62,009 nucleotides of DNA from Zoogloea sp. 1C4. GTDB taxonomy: Bacteria > Pseudomonadota > Gammaproteobacteria > Burkholderiales > Rhodocyclaceae. Location of the stretch: assembly GCF_009469605.1 (NCBI RefSeq), contig NZ_SSXU01000023.1:1-62009 (forward strand). The letters are read 5' to 3'. The position numbers and the translations under genes are program-made. The notes under the pieces are model-generated. The model ran no database searches and was not told the origin of the DNA. It saw only the letters and a list, made by a program, of their open reading frames with translations. Position 1 is the first letter of the stretch, and every line of letters starts with the position of its first letter. Below are positions 58,711 through 62,009 of this stretch, piece by piece.

Positions 58711-58736
58711 GTCGGGTTCGCGTAGCGAAACCCGAC
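58711..58736. repeat. REP-like hairpin
   Basis: GTCGGGTTCGC and GCGAAACCCGAC pair with one extra A, around GTA. The GTCGGGTT/AACCCGAC arms are of the kind seen in common proteobacterial extragenic palindromes. It lies between the NYN gene and the GFA gene. A solo arm (CTAACCCGACATCC, near 57436) is present near the other end of the region. Confidence 0.6.
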
Positions 58737-58747
58737 ATCCCCTCAAA

Positions 58748-59542
58748 TCACCGATGCCCACCCCCATTCGTCACCGCTCCTGCCACATCTCCCTCGCTCA
58801 ACCCCACGGTGTAATGCCCGCCATCCTCCTTCTTCAGCGCCAGCAGGTCGTAGGTCTTCACCATGTCCAGCAGCCCTGAGTGTCCGTAGTTGGCGGGTGA
58901 AAAGCCGGGGTCGGTGCGTTTGAGGTATTGGCCGAGGGATGCAAGTGAGATGCGGCCTTCCGATGTGCCGGCGGCGAGGAGGGCGACGGCGTCGGCGACG
59001 AACTTGGGGCGGCGTTTGACGACAGCGGGCTTTAGCGGCTCGGTCTTCGCCGGGGCCGGTTTGTCGGCGGGGTGTTCGGTGGTGCTGGCAACCGGGGCGG
59101 GGGCCGGCGTCCATTCGAAGAACTGGTCGCTGGCGTTGCGCAGGGCGTCGGGGGTCTTGGCTTCGCCGACGATGCAGACGGTGGCGCCCCGTTCGCGGAG
59201 CTTGCGGCACAGGTAGGCGAAGTCGGAGTCGCTGGTGACGAGGCAGAACTTGTCGGCCCGGTGGTCGAACATCGCCTCAAGGGCGTCGAGGGCCAGGGCG
59301 ATGTCGGCGGTGTTCTTCCCCGCGGCGTACTGGTACTGCAGGCAGGGCGTGAAGGCCTGGCGGACGAGGGCTTCCTGCCAGGTTTTCGAGAGGGTGGTGT
59401 GGTTGCCGTAGCCGCGACGCAGCACCACGCGGCCGAATTGCGCCACCACGCGCAGGGCGTATTCGAGGATGTCGGGCGTGGTGTTGTCGCAATCGACGAG
59501 GACGGCAACTCGGGCTTCGGCGGGCAGGTGGGGGGCGCTCAT
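58748..59542 (-). CDS. NYN-domain (LabA-like) protein with OST-HTH/LOTUS-type C-terminus
   Basis: A 264-residue protein. The N-terminal NYN (PIN-like RNase) domain has VLVDCDNTTPD and the acidic TSDSDFAYLC site, in the LabA/DUF88 family. After a Pro/Ala/Lys-rich linker (about 145-175) the C-terminal 75 residues (AVALLAAGTSEGRISLASLGQYLKR, NYGHSGLLDMVKTYDLLAL) resemble an OST-HTH/LOTUS RNA-binding domain. A role in RNA turnover is likely by family; targets unknown. Confidence 0.87.
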   Translation of the reverse strand: MSAPHLPAEARVAVLVDCDNTTPDILEYALRVVAQFGRVVLRRGYGNHTTLSKTWQEALVRQAFTPCLQYQYAAGKNTADIALALDALEAMFDHRADKFCLVTSDSDFAYLCRKLRERGATVCIVGEAKTPDALRNASDQFFEWTPAPAPVASTTEHPADKPAPAKTEPLKPAVVKRRPKFVADAVALLAAGTSEGRISLASLGQYLKRTDPGFSPANYGHSGLLDMVKTYDLLALKKEDGGHYTVGLSEGDVAGAVTNGGGHR

Positions 59543-59713
59543 CGTGGGCGGGGGACGCTGTGGGAACGTCCTTATGTTAATGGCAAACCGCGTGGCGTGC
59601 CCCGGTGACCATCAGGCACCGGCAAGTTCGGACTTGCAGGGCTGCCGTTCCGTCAGCGCCCCGCGCGAGCCGTGTGATCCCGACGGGTGTGCAGGGATGG
59701 GCGCCGGTGCGCC

Positions 59714-60139
59714 TTATCCGGCCAGACTCAGTTCCGCCCCCAACCTATCCAGATTCTCCTCATTCGCCGGCTTCACGATGTGGGCGACGGCTTCGGCGAT
59801 GCGGGTGTCGGCGAAGGTCTGATCCCAGTGGAGCGTGGTGCCGTCGCCGGTGGGTTCGAGGGTGATGGCGAGCCGGAAGAAGGGTGCGCAGGTGTGCTGG
59901 ATCACCACACGGCGTTCGGGTTCGATGTGCTCGAAGCGGGATTCGTTGGGATGGACGGTGCCGTCGGGGCCGATCATGTCGAAGCGCCATTCGCCACCGG
60001 GCTGGAAGTCGAAGGCGTGGAAGCGATTGCTGAAGCCCAGCGGCCCCCACCATCGGACGAGGCGTTCGGGGTTGCGGATGGCCTCGAAGAGGGTGGCTGG
60101 CGAAGCGGCGAAATAGCGGGTGGTGCTGAAGGTGGTCAT
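59714..60139 (-). CDS. SRPBCC/AHSA1-family protein
   Basis: A 141-residue START-like (Bet v1) fold protein: STTRYFAASPATLFEAI, RLVRWWGPLGFSN, DFQPGGEWRFDMIGPDG, HWDQTFADT. Such proteins bind hydrophobic ligands; function is not known here. The ATG at 60139 is chosen by family start; the reading frame upstream is not supported. Confidence 0.85.
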   Translation of the reverse strand: MTTFSTTRYFAASPATLFEAIRNPERLVRWWGPLGFSNRFHAFDFQPGGEWRFDMIGPDGTVHPNESRFEHIEPERRVVIQHTCAPFFRLAITLEPTGDGTTLHWDQTFADTRIAEAVAHIVKPANEENLDRLGAELSLAG

Positions 60140-60325
60140 GGCTTTGCGTCGCCTCCGGGTGTGGGCTGTCGGGCGGGGTGTGTAATCCAACTATAGCGAT
60201 TGCCACCGTGGCGTGTCAGATGGTCGAGCGGCTGAAAGCGCATTGGCAGGAGCGGCGGCGCAGGCCGCCATCTGCAATTGCCTGCCCGGCAGTCGTGCTG
60301 TGCTCCCGGGCCATGCAACAGCCCA

Positions 60326-60694
60326 TCAGCCCTTGTCGGCAGTCTTGGCTGCGCGCTTGGGGCGGTTGCGGTCGGATTTCTTCTTCATGCCCAGCGCGAC
60401 GATCTGATCGGAGTCGGGCCCGAAGAGGACGATCGCTTCGTCCTTCGCGCCCAGGGCGATCTTGTGGACGGTGCTGCGTTCATTGAGGAGGGCGCTGCGG
60501 GCGGCGGCAACGGCATTTTCAGCGTGGATGAGGGCGGTTTCGAACTCGCTCATCCGCTGTAGCGCAGCCATGGCGGACTCGAGGCTGTAGGCGGCGTTGT
60601 GCGGGGTGTAGCCATCGATTCCGCTTAGAGCGCGCAGGGTTTCGATGTCGGCGTCGAGGATGGATTGGGGGATGCGTTTCGGGGTGGCGCTCAC
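60326..60694 (-). CDS. Hypothetical protein (122 aa), mostly helical with basic tail
   Basis: Not recognised. It starts at GTG (60694) after TAGGAG. Residues about 35-75 form an Ala-rich helix (SAMAALQRMSEFETALIHAE) and the end is basic (MKKKSDRNRPKRAAKT), as in nucleic-acid-binding or DNA-binding small proteins. An AT-rich promoter-like stretch (60715-60775) lies just upstream. Confidence 0.6.
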   Translation of the reverse strand: MSATPKRIPQSILDADIETLRALSGIDGYTPHNAAYSLESAMAALQRMSEFETALIHAENAVAAARSALLNERSTVHKIALGAKDEAIVLFGPDSDQIVALGMKKKSDRNRPKRAAKTADKG

Positions 60695-60902
60695 CGCTGT
60701 CTCCTATGGGCTGTGTGAATAAAGATACAGTTTGCGCGATATTATCATTGGGTATGTGGTATGGGAATATTGCACATGCATTGTGGGTGGGTTTTGCGGT
60801 GCGCCGATGTTCTGCCGACAGCACCCTTGTGGGCGGGTGCGTAGCTGGAAGCGGGCAGATTGCGTGCTTTGTGCGGGTGGGTGGATATGCTTTCACAGCG
60901 CC

Positions 60903-61112
60903 TGTAGATCGATGTGCACGGTGTGTTGATGATCTACACGAGGGTGTAGATCGATGTTCACAGGGTGTAGATCGATGTTCGCCGGGTGTAGATCGATGTT
61001 CACGAGGTGTATTCGATCTACACCAGCCTGTATTCGATTGTTCACGACGTGTAGATCATCAACACCCGCGTGATGAACGATTCACACCCGTGAATGAAGC
61101 ATTCGCAGCCCT
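60903..61112. repeat. Second array of 21-bp palindrome-bearing repeats
   Basis: Ten contiguous 21-base units, in register, with the form TGTAGATCGATGTTCACAGGG. Units at 60903, 60945, 60966 and 60987 are nearly identical; those at 60924, 61008, 61050 and 61071 carry parts of the unit inverted (GATCTACAC for GTGTAGATC), so neighbours form hairpins such as GATCTACACGAGGGTGTAGATC-like folds (60931-60952). A degenerate unit may precede at about 60882. No spacers, so it is not a CRISPR. One frame gives heptapeptides (VDRCSQG and the like) only because 21 is a multiple of three. Confidence 0.88.
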
Positions 61113-61164
61113 GAGTGATGTGTTGCAGGGTGGTGGGTTGATACCTCGGTGGATCGATCTGTAG

Positions 61165-61225
61165 GTCGGACTTCAGTCCGACAACGCCCCCGGTGTCCCC
61201 GGCCATCGTGTCGGACTGAAGTCCG
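61165..61225. repeat. Inverted pair of REP-like palindromes (REPIN-like)
   Basis: GTCGGACTTCAGTCCGAC (61165-61182) and its inverted copy GTCGGACTGAAGTCCG (61210-61225) are separated by 27 bases. Two REP palindromes facing each other is the layout of a REPIN/BIME, mobilised in trans by REP-associated (RAYT) transposases. No RAYT gene is in the window. Confidence 0.75.
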
Positions 61226-61511
61226 TATATGGACTCCTCCCGTTTTGCCAGCGCGAATGTTGGACAACAAGGGGATCGATTGCTCACGTATATCCGGCCT
61301 CCTGGTTGGGCGTAGTGGCCCGGGCCATGATGAGTTATCCGCGCGTCTGCTCCTGATCGACCTAGCGTGCTCGGTGGCACATCGGACTTTGAAGGGTTTT
61401 CAGACGCCGATTCGATCAGTTTGTCATCGGCGATTCTAGCTGGGCAATCGTGAGGAAGGGGCACCTCCTTAAACCGTCATCACAGGTAAATGGCTTGGGC
61501 GCCGGCCCGCT
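61226..61511. other. Intergenic stretch, no gene seen (286 bases)
   Basis: Between the REP pair and the IS110-type transposase gene. Short overlapping open frames occur in several frames but none has a ribosome site or recognisable protein. It presumably includes the left end of the IS110-family element, whose boundary cannot be set because this family lacks clear terminal repeats. Confidence 0.5.
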
Positions 61512-62009
61512 TCAGGCCGGCTCGGGCGGCGTCGCGTGGCCGTGCAGCGGGTCGTAGTCTTCCTCGCGCCTCAGCAGCACCCAGGCCAGGCGCATGGTCT
61601 TGTTGGCCAGCGCCACCGCCGCCACGTTCTTGTTGCGCCGGGCGCACAGGCCCTGCAGCCACAGGCTCAACGGGTCGGTCTTGTCGCGGGCCGCTCGCAG
61701 CGCCGCGCGCGCACCGTGGATCAGCAGGGTGCGCAGGTAGGTGTCGCCCCGTTTGCTGATGCCCAGCAAGGTCTGCTTGCCCCCGCTGCTGTGCTGACCC
61801 GGGACCAGCCCGGCCCAGGCCGAGGCCTGGCGGCCATGCGTGAATTGCCGCCCATCCCCCAGCGCCGCGATCAGCGCCGTGGCCACCAGCGGACCGACGC
61901 CGCGCAGTTGCTGCAGACGTCGGGCGCTGGGGTGGGTGCGCGCCAGCGCCTCGATGGCTTTGTCCTCGGTCTTGATCCGCTCGTCCAGATACACCAGATC
62001 GTCGCGCAG
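61512..62009 (-). CDS. IS110-family transposase, C-terminal part (window edge)
   Basis: At least 165 residues of the C-terminal Transposase_20 (IS116/IS110/IS902) domain. It shows the helix-hairpin-helix-like RLQQLRGVGPLVATALIAALGD and the conserved FTHGRQASAWAGLVPGQHSSGGK followed by LGISKRGDTYLRTLLIHGARA. IS110 elements use a DEDD catalytic site and a bridge RNA. The N-terminal DEDD domain lies beyond base 62009. The frame is open to the window edge. Confidence 0.9.
   Translation of the reverse strand: MRDDLVYLDERIKTEDKAIEALARTHPSARRLQQLRGVGPLVATALIAALGDGRQFTHGRQASAWAGLVPGQHSSGGKQTLLGISKRGDTYLRTLLIHGARAALRAARDKTDPLSLWLQGLCARRNKNVAAVALANKTMRLAWVLLRREEDYDPLHGHATPPEPA

Noticed and set aside
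60903-61112. Possible CRISPR array
   Set aside because: Units are contiguous with no spacers, vary in sequence and orientation, and no cas gene is present.
60706-61164. Plus-strand open frame giving VDRCSxG heptapeptides
   Set aside because: The heptad arises automatically from a 21-bp DNA repeat, no ribosome site is seen, and other frames are equally repetitive; treated as a repeat array.

Overview
The window is GC-rich (roughly two thirds G+C) chromosomal DNA of a betaproteobacterium. Gene content and order (glnE / yhdP / nit / tldD / aroG; assimilatory cys operon with DUF934; a PEP-CTERM protein; MocR beside DUF2917; divergent rsmI and yraN-diaA-dolP) fit Rhodocyclales best, the Azoarcus/Thauera/Zoogloea neighbourhood. 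That placement is inference from gene content only. Nothing recognisable as rRNA, tRNA or a CRISPR array was seen.

Layout. 1-126 is the end of an IS3-family element. 180-7371 is an assimilatory sulfur block: minus-strand tauE-cysI-DUF934-cysH-cysD-cysN ending in a strong terminator, with cysB divergent from it. CysH carries the cysteine pairs of an iron-sulfur APS reductase, and neither an APS kinase nor cysJ is present here. 7390-11579 holds a PEP-CTERM protein under a sigma-54-like promoter, a KefB/C-type antiporter and an asparaginase. A 21-bp-periodic repeat array (11667-11948) separates the asparaginase from a glutamate/aspartate ABC operon (gltI-J-K-L, 11962-15147). Next come a META-domain protein, ftsH, a terminator and an RhlE-like RNA helicase.

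20000-32751 is a conserved housekeeping block: glnE, then divergently yhdP-nit-tldD, an exported PilJ-like protein, a lipoprotein, a radical SAM protein and aroG. 32753-42899 mixes a membrane PAS-GGDEF protein, gluQ, a short-chain dehydrogenase lacking its usual catalytic serine, small proteins, a MocR regulator with likely operators, kup and an NhaD-like antiporter. 43025-46558 may be a signalling module: a heme-site (CxxCH) HAMP sensor without output domain, a Ser/Thr kinase fused to a degenerate cyclase-like domain and two C-terminal repeats, and a convergent HPt protein. 46656-54249 holds an exported copper-storage-type protein, dolP-diaA-HIRAN-yraN, rsmI, pyrC, a lipoprotein, DUF3025 and a plant-type phosphoglycerate mutase.

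54257-62009 is accessory DNA: an AT-richer DUF1919 gene, a CheY-like receiver, a membrane-protein gene split by a complete IS5-family element (18-bp inverted repeats, 4-bp AAGG duplication), a shortened duplicate of the gene upstream of it, GFA-type, NYN and SRPBCC genes, a second 21-bp-periodic palindromic array (60903-61112), a REP pair, and a truncated IS110-family transposase at the right edge.

The most unusual items are the two 21-bp arrays, the sensor/kinase/pseudo-cyclase pair, and the exactly reconstructable IS insertion.
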